The notes under the pieces were generated by a model. It saw only the letters and a program-made list of their open reading frames with translations. It searched no databases and was not told the DNA's origin. The translations under genes and the position numbers were made by a program. DNA of 64,000 nt from an uncultured Flavobacteriales bacterium (GTDB lineage Bacteria > Bacteroidota > Bacteroidia > Flavobacteriales > Crocinitomicaceae). Below are positions 26,066 to 35,027 of this stretch, one piece after another. The first letter of the stretch is position 1; each line of letters opens with the position of its first letter. The stretch covers positions 1-64,000 of the forward strand of contig CAMLHZ010000001.1 of NCBI GenBank assembly GCA_946480085.1, given 5' to 3'.

Positions 26066-29000
26066 TTAATTGATTAAAGTGGGATTCCAACCCCTGGCCT
26101 TTAAAACGCCAAGTAGGGTAGTTAACTCAACAGCGCTCGAAATCTTGGAAGTGATGTTCTCTATTTGCAATTGATTATTCGGTAAAACAAGTGGTTCAAG
26201 ACTATGCGGAAATGTGAGTTGTGAAACCCTTTCTTCTGAAACCAAATCATTTAAAAAACGACGTAAAAGATCAACGCTTTCATTTGCTGAAATACCAAAA
26301 TCTGAGGAAAGTACTGAGTGGAAGAAATGAATTTCCTGAGTGGCGCGTGTAAGTAAAACATTCAAACGTTTATAACCATTACTCTGATTCAAAGGTCCAA
26401 ATCGCATGTGAAATTCTCCTTCTTCATTCTTCCCATAACCCATTGAAATCAGCAACAAATCGGCTTCATCGCCCTGAACCTGCTCCAATGCTTTAAAGAA
26501 AATCGTGCCGTTCTCTTGTCCTTCAGTAATTAAATTCTGGGTTTTAGCATCGCAAGCATTCCAAACAGTTTTGAGCTGTTCTTCTGAAAATGCAACGATT
26601 CCAATGCGTTTCGACCAATCAATTTTCTTCAGTTTATTCGCAAGTTCCTTTGCTTCAGTTTCGTTCCTACGTTCAACAAACATTCCATTGGTGACAAAGT
26701 GACTGAATAGAACCTGTTTACGTTCAGAAGAAGGATAAACGAGCAATTCGTTGTTGTAGAAATGCTTGTTTGAAAAAGCAATCAAATCCACATGTTCACT
26801 GCGGTAATGATGACGCAAAGCAACCCGTTTGTAATAGAACATTGCCTGATGCAACAAATCGTGTCCCGACCACTTTTTTCCGAAATAGGAAGTTGGAGAC
26901 ATTTGTTGTTCATCGCCTGCAACCAATGCTCTTTTGGAACGATACAAAGAACCAAAGGCATTCGGAAGCGGAATCTGACTTGCTTCATCAAACACAACAA
27001 CATCAAACAAATCTGTTTGCAACGGAAAATGATCTGCAACCTGAGTTGGAGTTGCCAGCCAAACAGGCAGTAAATCCTGAATCCAGATTCGAGCTTCAGA
27101 ATCCAATAACTCACGAATGGAAATATGACTTCGGGATTTCCCGAACTCTTTCACCAAAATTGCTTTTCCCTTTTTCAATTGATTTCGCAGCTCTTTTTCT
27201 TCCGCATTGCATTTTTGCGAAGGCTTTAGAAGAAGTGCGTTATTGCTTTTGAATTTCTGGAATTGAAGATGGATCAATTCTTCCGAAAAGTCATGCTGAT
27301 CGACGGTTTGCTCCTTGATACAATTCTCGATTTTCTTTAGTAGTTGTTCGCCATCAAACTTGATGAGTTCAGGAAACAACGCTTCCGTTTTTCGCCAGTT
27401 GGAAAGGAGAATGATGGCTTGAAGGTGATGCCAGTTTCCGGCTTCTTCAAATAAATTTAATATAGAAAGTGGAAGAGTTTGGATCTTTGAACTGTACGGA
27501 AGTAAATGCTCAAAATTCTCTGATGAACGATACACCTCAGCCTCGAGATTTTCAGCATTTTCTACCAATAAATAGCGCTGCAAATCTTTATACAAGTTCT
27601 CAATCTGTGACTGAAAACTTAAAATCAAACGACGTTTTTCACTGGTCCAGCCAGCAACTTCAGCAAGCTTTGCTTCCGATTCATTGCTCATGCTTTTCAC
27701 GAAAGCAGCTCCCAACTCCAGTTCCCACGGATTTGGAGAAAGCTCCAGGTTATTGAAATACGATTCTAATTCTTTTAGTTCGGTTCTCAGCGCTTCCAGC
27801 TTTTTCCAATTCCCGATAGCAATTTCGAGATTCACTGCTTTCGATTGCAAATAGGAATTCAGGGTTCGTTTGATCTTCGATTTGGCAAAGTAACCTTTCG
27901 CGGTTTCATAGCTTTCTATTTCAGAAGCTGATGGTTGTTTTTTCCAAAGACCAATTTCCGCTTTTTGAGCCTCCAATTCATTGGAAATTTCAGTTAATCG
28001 TAAACGATTACGTTCAAATTTTTTCCATTCCTTTGGTTTCTGAATCAGATTTGCGTAAAGTTTATATTTTTCGTTTTCAACCAGTTGACATCGTCCTGTA
28101 GACTCGTATAATTCTTTCAGATCTTTGAACGATTGAAGATTGAGTGCCATCTTCAAGAGCACCAAAGTTTCCAACCATGATTTAAACTTGCGATCGCCAT
28201 TATTCAATTGAAAAAAAGCCGGTTTATATCCCGCTAATTTGTTCAATCCACCAACCGTAATATCAAGTGCGCGAACGCTGTTCTTATATTCAAGCCATTC
28301 TTTTATATCCGGAGTATCCGAACGAAATTTGAAAGCATCAATTGGCGTTTCTTTCTTCAATTCCAGAAATTCATTGTAGGAAACACCTCCAACCAACGTT
28401 GGAGAATTGAGACGATCCAACAATTGCTGCAATTGTGCCAAGCGCTGTTTTGAAAGTTGAAGTCCCGGTTTGAATTTATCTTCTCCGTCCTCAAGCATCA
28501 ACCAGGTTGACTTCAAATGTTCCAATAAATCGCGACTTCTGGTTTGACTATGAACCACAAATGCAAACGGATTCAGATTCAAATCTGTCAATTTGGAAGT
28601 AATGACTTCTAACGCAACTTTCTTTTCAGACACAACCAACGTTCGTTTTTCAGTCGAGATCAATTTACCCAGCAGATTTACCAGAACCTGAGATTTACCC
28701 GTTCCCGGCGGACCCTGAACAACCACATTTTCGGATTCAAAGTTCTTGAAAACGTTCAACTGATCTGTATCCGCAACCGTCAATAATCCATCGGGCAAAA
28801 CCAAAACTTCGATTGCATTTTCTTTAAACCCAAGCAAAGCGCTCAAGAGAGACGATTTATCTGATGAACGTTGAATCCCCTCCAGTTCTCGTAAAATGTG
28901 AAATCGGTGATAGTGGAAATTCCCAAGAACCGATTTTTCCTCCAGCTGCAATTCGATGCTGTGTTTAACAGCAATCTCCTGAATGAACCCTAAAACCTGT

Positions 29001-29425
29001 TCAACAGAACTATTTTCAATATCAGGATTTTCATCCGTCCAATTTCTAAGGATCCGTTTCACAAAAGGATTCACCTCAAAAACTTCATCACTTTGAACGT
29101 TCAATTGCTGGGTTTGACGGTTAACCGACCATTGCAACGGAAAGAGGAACAAAGGCGTTTTGAGCTCATTCCCTTCAATTTTCCAATGAATAAGATAATG
29201 CACGGCACATAACGAATTCAGATCCGCTTCTTTCCGAAATTCTTGTGCTTGTTTTAGAATGGACTTCAGTGAGCCGCTGATCTCAAAAACCTGCTTTTCA
29301 GATGGCAAAGATTGAAGTTGGATAACCTTATCTTGTTCCATATCTAAGTCACAAAGCATATCCGACAAAGGAATGTCAGACAGCTCATGAATAAAACTTT
29401 GGATATCAAACGGAGAATCAGTCAT
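26066..29425 (-). CDS. Large superfamily 1 DNA/RNA helicase (AAA_11/AAA_12, UPF1-like)
   Basis: The ATG at 29425 starts MTDSPFDIQSF; the upstream frame start is TTG at 29434. Of the 1119 residues, the first 220 resemble the DUF4011-like N-terminus of such helicases. Walker A is VVQGPPGTGKSQVLVNLL (about 235-252). A long coiled-coil insertion of about 450 residues separates it from Walker B (VVFDEASQIPLPNAFGSL) and motif III (VAGDEQQMSPTS). The C-terminal RecA domain shows QVQGDEADLLLISMGYG and RLNVLLTRATQE. This is a cytoplasmic UPF1/Dna2-like ATPase. Homologues occur both as stand-alone genes and in defence loci; no nuclease domain or defence partner is seen here. Confidence 0.85.
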   Translation of the reverse strand: MTDSPFDIQSFIHELSDIPLSDMLCDLDMEQDKVIQLQSLPSEKQVFEISGSLKSILKQAQEFRKEADLNSLCAVHYLIHWKIEGNELKTPLFLFPLQWSVNRQTQQLNVQSDEVFEVNPFVKRILRNWTDENPDIENSSVEQVLGFIQEIAVKHSIELQLEEKSVLGNFHYHRFHILRELEGIQRSSDKSSLLSALLGFKENAIEVLVLPDGLLTVADTDQLNVFKNFESENVVVQGPPGTGKSQVLVNLLGKLISTEKRTLVVSEKKVALEVITSKLTDLNLNPFAFVVHSQTRSRDLLEHLKSTWLMLEDGEDKFKPGLQLSKQRLAQLQQLLDRLNSPTLVGGVSYNEFLELKKETPIDAFKFRSDTPDIKEWLEYKNSVRALDITVGGLNKLAGYKPAFFQLNNGDRKFKSWLETLVLLKMALNLQSFKDLKELYESTGRCQLVENEKYKLYANLIQKPKEWKKFERNRLRLTEISNELEAQKAEIGLWKKQPSASEIESYETAKGYFAKSKIKRTLNSYLQSKAVNLEIAIGNWKKLEALRTELKELESYFNNLELSPNPWELELGAAFVKSMSNESEAKLAEVAGWTSEKRRLILSFQSQIENLYKDLQRYLLVENAENLEAEVYRSSENFEHLLPYSSKIQTLPLSILNLFEEAGNWHHLQAIILLSNWRKTEALFPELIKFDGEQLLKKIENCIKEQTVDQHDFSEELIHLQFQKFKSNNALLLKPSQKCNAEEKELRNQLKKGKAILVKEFGKSRSHISIRELLDSEARIWIQDLLPVWLATPTQVADHFPLQTDLFDVVVFDEASQIPLPNAFGSLYRSKRALVAGDEQQMSPTSYFGKKWSGHDLLHQAMFYYKRVALRHHYRSEHVDLIAFSNKHFYNNELLVYPSSERKQVLFSHFVTNGMFVERRNETEAKELANKLKKIDWSKRIGIVAFSEEQLKTVWNACDAKTQNLITEGQENGTIFFKALEQVQGDEADLLLISMGYGKNEEGEFHMRFGPLNQSNGYKRLNVLLTRATQEIHFFHSVLSSDFGISANESVDLLRRFLNDLVSEERVSQLTFPHSLEPLVLPNNQLQIENITSKISSAVELTTLLGVLKARGWNPTLIN

Positions 29426-29535
29426 AACTATCAATTAACGAAAGTAATGAATCTTGCTTTACCTTAAACTAGTGAGTGCATCTTGCCAGTACTAGCATAT
29501 AGTTTCCTTATCTTCACAGCAGCAAATTCACCCAT

Positions 29536-30564
29536 ATGCGTCTTTTCCTTTTCTCCATCTTTGCTTTTAGTCTTTCTATTTCTAATGCACAAAACAGTCG
29601 GATTGCTTTTGGTTCGTGTGCAAGACAGTCCGATCCACTCGATATTTTCGATACGATTATGACGCACCATCCAACACATTTTTTGTTTTTGGGGGATAAC
29701 ATCTATGCAGACACAAGAGATACTGCAGAAATGCGATTGAGATATTCTATACTCAATGATCACACCTCGTATCAGCATTTAAAAGACAGTGTTCAAATTT
29801 GGGCAACCTGGGACGATCATGATTTTGGCGAAAACGACGCCGGAAGCAGTTATCCGATGAAGAAAGAATCGACAGCGCTTTTCTATGACTTTTTTCAGGA
29901 ACCGTTGAGTTCAGAACGCAGAACACACGAGGGAATTTACACTTCGTATATGATTCAGGATACGGGTTTGGTGATTCAAGTCATTATGCTGGACACGCGC
30001 TATTTTCGAGACGAATTATTGCCATACGACGATCGAATGAAAAAAGACACGTGCTACAATTACGGTTTAAGTTACTGCCCGAACAATTCGAAACAAAGCA
30101 CTTTACTTGGAAATGAACAGTGGGTTTGGCTGGAAAAAGAATTGGAAAAATCGGCAGACGTTCGATTGGTATGCAGCAGTATTCAATTTGCACACAGTTA
30201 TAATGGCTATGAATCGTGGAACAATTTCCCCAGAGAGAAAAAACGCTTTTTGAAACTGTTGCGAAAAACCAAAGCGAATGGTGTAATGATTCTATCCGGA
30301 GACGTTCATTACGCCGAAATCTCCAGCTTAAAAATAAAAGGTGGTTATACCTTATTCGATTTCACATCCAGTGGTTTGAGTTCAAAATGGCACCGGGCAA
30401 CACCCAACACCAATCGAATTCAAGGCCCGGTAATGGAAAACAACTTTGGGCTACTTTCATTCTCTACGGGAAAAAAAGGAATTCATGTTTGGTTCGAACT
30501 ATTTACAGCCGACAACCAAAAAGCAATGTCGAAAGATTTTGAACTATATTATCTGAAATTTTAA
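29536..30564 (+). CDS. PhoD-like alkaline phosphatase family protein
   Basis: A 342-residue exported metallophosphoesterase with signal peptide MRLFLFSIFAFSLSISNAQ. PhoD-family landmarks are RIAFGSCARQSDPLDIFDTI, FLFLGDNIYADTRD (metal-binding GDNxYxD), IWATWDDHDFGENDAG (DDHDxGxND) and ANGVMILSGDVHYAEIS (SGDVHxAE). It probably acts on phosphate esters or phospholipid-like substrates in the periplasm. It is compact compared with Bacillus PhoD and lacks its N-terminal domain. It is divergent from the helicase gene. Confidence 0.9.
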   Translation: MRLFLFSIFAFSLSISNAQNSRIAFGSCARQSDPLDIFDTIMTHHPTHFLFLGDNIYADTRDTAEMRLRYSILNDHTSYQHLKDSVQIWATWDDHDFGENDAGSSYPMKKESTALFYDFFQEPLSSERRTHEGIYTSYMIQDTGLVIQVIMLDTRYFRDELLPYDDRMKKDTCYNYGLSYCPNNSKQSTLLGNEQWVWLEKELEKSADVRLVCSSIQFAHSYNGYESWNNFPREKKRFLKLLRKTKANGVMILSGDVHYAEISSLKIKGGYTLFDFTSSGLSSKWHRATPNTNRIQGPVMENNFGLLSFSTGKKGIHVWFELFTADNQKAMSKDFELYYLKF

Positions 30565-30600
30565 TTCTTGGAAAACACAACGAAAGTCAAAAGCAAGCAG

Positions 30601-30608
30601 TAATTTTG
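30601..30608 (+). promoter_or_regulatory. -7 promoter box of the trans-sulfuration gene
   Basis: TAATTTTG, an exact match, lies 24 bases upstream of the ATG at 30633. Confidence 0.45.
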
Positions 30609-30632
30609 CGAGGCATAAAATTCTCGTCAAAA

Positions 30633-31787
30633 ATGAGCGCTCAAAACATGAAATTCGGAACCAAAGCTATTCACGCCGGTGTTCAACCTGATCCAACAAC
30701 CGGTGCAATTATGACACCCATTTTCCAAACTTCAACATACGTTCAGGAGGCTCCTGGTGTAAATAAAGGTTTTGGATATGCGAGAGGTAAAAACCCAACC
30801 CGTGAAGCACTTCAGGCGAATCTTGCAGCTTTGGAAAACGGAAAACATTGTGTTTGTTTTAGTAGTGGAGTTGCAGCAACTGATGCTGTTTTGAAATTAC
30901 TTAGTCCAGGTGACGAAGTAATTACTGGTGACGATCTATACGGTGGTACGTACCGTCTGTTCGTGAAACTTTACGAAAAGTTTGGCATTAAATTTCACTT
31001 CGTGGATTTGACGAATGCAGAGAACGTTAAGAATTATATCAACGATAAGACGCGATTGATCTGGGCAGAAACGCCAACCAATCCAACAATGCAGATTATT
31101 GATATTAAGGCAGTTTCAAAAATTGCAAAAGACAATAACGTATTGATGGTCGCAGATAACACCTTTGCATCACCATATCTACAAAATCCATTGGATTTGG
31201 GAGCTGATATCGTAATGCATTCGGTTACAAAATATTTGGGTGGACACTCGGATGTAGTTATGGGTGCTTTGATTACCAACAGCGACGAATTACACGAACA
31301 ATTGTATTTCATCCTGAACAGTTCCGGAGCAAATCCTGGTCCTATGGATTCATTTCTTGTTCTTCGTGGGATCAAGACACTGCATTTGAGAATGCAAAGA
31401 CATTGTGAAAACGGAAGAAAAATCGCTCATTTCCTAAAGGATCATCCAGCTATTGAAAAAGTGTACTGGCCAGGTTTTGAAACACATCCGAATCATGACA
31501 TCGCTAAAAGTCAGATGCGTGATTTTGGTGGAATGATCTCTATCGTTTTGAAAAATACAGCGATTGAAAATACCTTCAAAGTAGCATCATCATTTAAAGT
31601 ATTCTCTTTGGCTGAATCTTTAGGGGGTGTTGAATCTTTAATTAATCATCCGGCAACAATGACCCACGCATCTATTCCTAAAGCGGATAGAGAAAAATCG
31701 GGAGTTGTAGATAATCTGCTTCGTTTGAGCGTTGGTGTGGAAGACGTGGAGGATTTGATTGCGGATTTGGAGCAAGCACTTAAATAA
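30633..31787 (+). CDS. Cystathionine gamma-synthase/lyase-type PLP enzyme
   Basis: The ATG at 30633 (MSAQNMKFGTKAIHAG) is preferred over the TTG at 30606. The 384-residue protein has the Cys/Met metabolism PLP family pattern: TPIFQTSTYVQ, YARGKNPTREALQANLAALE, CFSSGVAATDAVLKL, DNTFASPYLQNPLDLGADIVMHSVTKYLGGH with PLP-Lys200, and SLGGVESLINHPATMTHAS near the C-terminus. It acts in trans-sulfuration between cysteine and homocysteine. Sequence alone cannot separate synthase (metB), gamma-lyase and beta-lyase (metC) activity. It stands as a single gene. Confidence 0.9.
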   Translation: MSAQNMKFGTKAIHAGVQPDPTTGAIMTPIFQTSTYVQEAPGVNKGFGYARGKNPTREALQANLAALENGKHCVCFSSGVAATDAVLKLLSPGDEVITGDDLYGGTYRLFVKLYEKFGIKFHFVDLTNAENVKNYINDKTRLIWAETPTNPTMQIIDIKAVSKIAKDNNVLMVADNTFASPYLQNPLDLGADIVMHSVTKYLGGHSDVVMGALITNSDELHEQLYFILNSSGANPGPMDSFLVLRGIKTLHLRMQRHCENGRKIAHFLKDHPAIEKVYWPGFETHPNHDIAKSQMRDFGGMISIVLKNTAIENTFKVASSFKVFSLAESLGGVESLINHPATMTHASIPKADREKSGVVDNLLRLSVGVEDVEDLIADLEQALK

Positions 31788-31798
31788 ATTCAAAAGTG

Positions 31799-31844
31799 AA
31801 AAGGTAAAAGTCAAAATCGTTCAATATTTTAACTTTTACCTTTT
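31799..31844. terminator. Long AT-rich inverted repeat between the trans-sulfuration and SDR genes
   Basis: Arms AAAAGGTAAAAGTCAAAAT and ATTTTAACTTTTACCTTTT (19 bp, one mismatch) enclose an 8-nt loop. It could terminate the upstream gene, but it ends only 17 bases before the SDR start. Confidence 0.55.
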
Positions 31845-31861
31845 GCTTTTTGACTTATCAT

Positions 31862-32560
31862 ATGATAATCATAACCGGAACATCTCAAGGAATTGGAAAG
31901 GCCTTGGCAGAATTGTATCTGTCGAAAAATGAGAGCGTGATTGGAATTGGTAGAAACCAAAGTATTCAACATTCCAATTACGTGCATCTGAAGTGTGACT
32001 TATCCAATCCTGAGGAAGTTGAAAAACTTCAAATTCCGTTAACAGATGACCCCATAACATTTGTGCATAATGCTGGTGTTTTAGGGGGAATTGGTCGATT
32101 TTCAGAACTGAAAAACAGTTCTCATATCGAGATCATGCAAGTAAACTTCAACGCTGGAGTAACCCTTTTTCATAAATTGATTCAGCAGGGAAATCAGAAA
32201 CCATTTACTTGTGTTTTTATAAGTTCTGGCGCCGGAAAACGCCCAATCGCCTCCTGGGCAGGTTATTGCGCTTCAAAAGCAGCTGTTGATTTATTTCTGC
32301 AAACCGTTCAGGAAGAAGAAAATGAAAAAGAGCATTCCAATGTTCAGGTTTATGCATTTTCACCCGGAGTTGTAAATACCGGAATGCAGGAAAAAATTCG
32401 TCAATCGACATTGAATCAGTTTTCTGCAGTTGAACGTTTCATTAATTTTCACAAAAACGATGAATTAAAAGACGCTTCTCTTGTGGCAGAAAAGATTTTC
32501 GCATTGATTGATCAGCGCCCAACAAGCAAAGTTCTATGGGCTATTTCCGATTTTGATTGA
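31862..32560 (+). CDS. Short-chain dehydrogenase/reductase
   Basis: The ATG at 31862 begins MIIITGTSQGIGKALAELYL, the Rossmann TGxxxGIG motif close to the N-terminus; a TTG at 31850 is less likely. In 232 residues the NxAG motif is VHNAGVLGG, the catalytic Ser lies in FISSGAGKR, and the active-site YxxxK is in YCASKAAVDL. The FSPGVVNTGMQ loop is typical of classical SDRs. It resembles enzymes annotated as benzil/benzoin or sepiapterin reductases, but the substrate is not deducible. Confidence 0.88.
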   Translation: MIIITGTSQGIGKALAELYLSKNESVIGIGRNQSIQHSNYVHLKCDLSNPEEVEKLQIPLTDDPITFVHNAGVLGGIGRFSELKNSSHIEIMQVNFNAGVTLFHKLIQQGNQKPFTCVFISSGAGKRPIASWAGYCASKAAVDLFLQTVQEEENEKEHSNVQVYAFSPGVVNTGMQEKIRQSTLNQFSAVERFINFHKNDELKDASLVAEKIFALIDQRPTSKVLWAISDFD

Positions 32561-32708
32561 ATCCACTTAATCAAAAAAAACAACCGATAAATACATTTAG
32601 TTTACATTTCAATTAAGTTTTCGTAAATTTCCGACGCTTTTGCCATGCATGTTTACAACCCTATTCGTTGTAAAGCATCTTATTTAATGTAAAACTAGCT
32701 CGTAAAAA

Positions 32709-34868
32709 ATGAAAAAAATTATGCTCTCTCTCCTTACTATTTCCGCTATTGGAGTAGTTAAGGCGCAAACCACCCCTAATCGAGTTTTAGATAAATCTAA
32801 CACGCGTGACGGTGAACAAGTTGAATACTGTATCACCCACAAAAAACAAGCAGCACTTCTTGCAGATCCAGCAATGGCTAAGCAAATCGCTAAAGAAAAA
32901 GCTGAATTTGAAGCCATGTTAAACAACATGGACAAATCAGGAGGTGAAAAAGCGGTGCAGTACACTATTCCTGTAGTATTCCACGTACTTCATAACGGAG
33001 GTATTGAGAATATTAGTAGAGACCAGATCATGACTGCTCTTTCAATTCTTAATCGCGATTACGCGATGCTAAATGCAGATACAGCAACAGTTCAAGCTCC
33101 TTTCCAAACTATTCGCGCAAGAGCGGATATTAATTTTGAACTCGCAACTAAAGCTCCAAACGGCGCATGTTTTTCCGGAATTACAAGAACAGTTAGTCCA
33201 CTAACGTTTGACGGTTCTGACGGTGGTGACCAGGTTGCTGCTATTGTAGCAGGAAACGATGTTTACCAGGGACAATGGCCAGGAAACAAATATCTTAATG
33301 TTTTCATTTGTGCTGAAATTGGTGGTGCTGCGGGATACACAATGTTACCGGGTTCATGGTCAGCGACTTCTATGCAAAACGGAATCTGGATCTTGAATAA
33401 CTACCTTGGAAACATTGGTACTTCTTCTGAAGGAACAAGTAGAGCTCTTACACACGAAGTGGGTCACTGGTTAAACCTTGAACACGTTTGGGGTGGAACA
33501 AACAACCCAGGCGTTGATTGTGATACAGATGGTGTTAACGATACTCCGGCTACAATTGGATCTACATCTTGTGCTCTTGGTGCAAACACTTGTAACGAAG
33601 ATCAAGCTTACTGGGGATTCAACCAAATTGATAACGTTGAGAACTACATGGACTATTCTTACTGTTCTAAAATGTTCACAGCAGGACAAGTTACAAGAAT
33701 GCGTGCTGCATTGAATGTTGCAAGTACAGGACGTGCAAACGTAATGTCGCCAGCTAACTTAAGTGCAGTTGGAGCAGGTGCAACACCAGTTCTTTGTCAG
33801 GCAAAATTCTCTACTCCAAAACTTCAGGTTTGTACTGGTGAAGCAGTTGACTTTACAGATGAATCATTTAATTTGGTTACAGGTTGGACATGGACATTCC
33901 CTTCAGGATCTCCGGCTAGTGCAACAACTCAAAATGCAACAACTACCTGGAATACTCCTGGAACTTATACAGTAACTTTAGTAGCTACTGACGGAAGCAC
34001 TTCTGATAATTACACGGTTTCCGTTGTGGTTCTTCCTAACAACGAAACACTTCCATTCTATGAAAGTTTTGAAGGAATGAGCAATTTCAGCGGTTCAACA
34101 CGTTGGTTTACTGAAACGCCTGGAAACACTACAGCATGGGCAGTTACAAATACTGCTGGTAACACAGGAACAAACTCTGTTAAATTGGCAAACTTTGGTC
34201 AAGCTGCAGATGCAATTGATAACCTTATTTCAGGTCAGGTAGATTTATCAGGAATCACAGCTTCTGAAGCAACTTTCTCTTTCCGTTACGCTTACAGAAA
34301 AAGACAGTCTGCAAATACAGATCAGTTGAAAGTTTATTTTACTGACGATTGTGCAGAAACATGGAACGTACGTAAAACCTTAAGTGCAACAACAATGACT
34401 CAAGGGGCTACAGCAACAAGTACTTGGACACCGGCAGCTAATAACTGGGTGACTGTTCACGTTACAAACCTTACACCTTCTTATTGGGTGGAGAACTTCC
34501 GTTTCAAATTTGAATTCAAATCTGGTGGTGGTAACAACATTTACCTTGATGATATCAATATCTACGAAGGTCCTGAATCGGATGCAGTTGTTGTTGGTTT
34601 AGATGAATTGACTTCTGTAAATGGAGCTATTCTTTACCCTAATCCAGCTGACAATGAGTTGAACGTGAAGTTTAATACTACAACTTCTCAAGCAATGCGT
34701 GTGGTAATCACTGACATTACTGGTAAAATTGTTCAAACACACAGTTTACAAGCAATTCAAGGTGAGAATATGGTTTTCATTTCTACGGAGCAATTGGCTT
34801 CAGGTTCTTACTTTGTTAACTTAACAGAAGGAACAGCTTCAATTACGTTGCCTTTCGTTGTAAAGTAA
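32709..34868 (+). CDS. M43 (pappalysin-like) zinc metallopeptidase with PKD and T9SS sorting domains
   Basis: A 719-residue secreted protease with signal peptide MKKIMLSLLTISAIGVVKAQ. The catalytic domain (about 75-340) carries SRALTHEVGHWLNLEHVWGG, the M43 HExxHxxxxxH zinc motif, plus the family pattern NVENYMDYSYCSKMFTAGQVTRMRAAL with the Met-turn. A PKD domain follows (FTDESFNLVTGWTWTFPSG to YTVSVVVLP), then a jelly-roll-like region (about 450-630), and a type A sorting domain (GAILYPNPADNELNV to SGSYFVNLTEGTASITLPFVVK). It should be T9SS cargo that processes extracellular protein. A strong terminator follows. Confidence 0.93.
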   Translation: MKKIMLSLLTISAIGVVKAQTTPNRVLDKSNTRDGEQVEYCITHKKQAALLADPAMAKQIAKEKAEFEAMLNNMDKSGGEKAVQYTIPVVFHVLHNGGIENISRDQIMTALSILNRDYAMLNADTATVQAPFQTIRARADINFELATKAPNGACFSGITRTVSPLTFDGSDGGDQVAAIVAGNDVYQGQWPGNKYLNVFICAEIGGAAGYTMLPGSWSATSMQNGIWILNNYLGNIGTSSEGTSRALTHEVGHWLNLEHVWGGTNNPGVDCDTDGVNDTPATIGSTSCALGANTCNEDQAYWGFNQIDNVENYMDYSYCSKMFTAGQVTRMRAALNVASTGRANVMSPANLSAVGAGATPVLCQAKFSTPKLQVCTGEAVDFTDESFNLVTGWTWTFPSGSPASATTQNATTTWNTPGTYTVTLVATDGSTSDNYTVSVVVLPNNETLPFYESFEGMSNFSGSTRWFTETPGNTTAWAVTNTAGNTGTNSVKLANFGQAADAIDNLISGQVDLSGITASEATFSFRYAYRKRQSANTDQLKVYFTDDCAETWNVRKTLSATTMTQGATATSTWTPAANNWVTVHVTNLTPSYWVENFRFKFEFKSGGGNNIYLDDINIYEGPESDAVVVGLDELTSVNGAILYPNPADNELNVKFNTTTSQAMRVVITDITGKIVQTHSLQAIQGENMVFISTEQLASGSYFVNLTEGTASITLPFVVK

Positions 34869-34886
34869 ACAAGATCATAATTTTTG

Positions 34887-34930
34887 AAACCCGGCACTTC
34901 GAGTAACCTCGGTGACCGGGTTTTTTGTTT
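34887..34930 (+). terminator. Rho-independent terminator of the M43 gene
   Basis: The stem AAACCCGG/CCGGGTTT with inner CAC/GTG pairing is followed by TTTTTTGTTT, 19 bases after the stop. Confidence 0.85.
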
Positions 34931-35027
34931 CTATGCGTTTAGGATTTCAATAGTAATGCTCCAACTTAAATCGATTCAAAGCAACGTCCAAAGGAAATAA
35001 TAGTCTACTAACCAAACTATATTTTAA

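Noticed and set aside
26066..29425. Anti-phage defence island around the large helicase
   Set aside because: Its neighbours are an M36 protease and a PhoD-like phosphatase; no nuclease, methylase or defence partner is present.
30565..30632. SAM or cobalamin riboswitch upstream of the trans-sulfuration gene
   Set aside because: The gap is only 68 bases and shows no paired core; a promoter box at 30601 accounts for the start.
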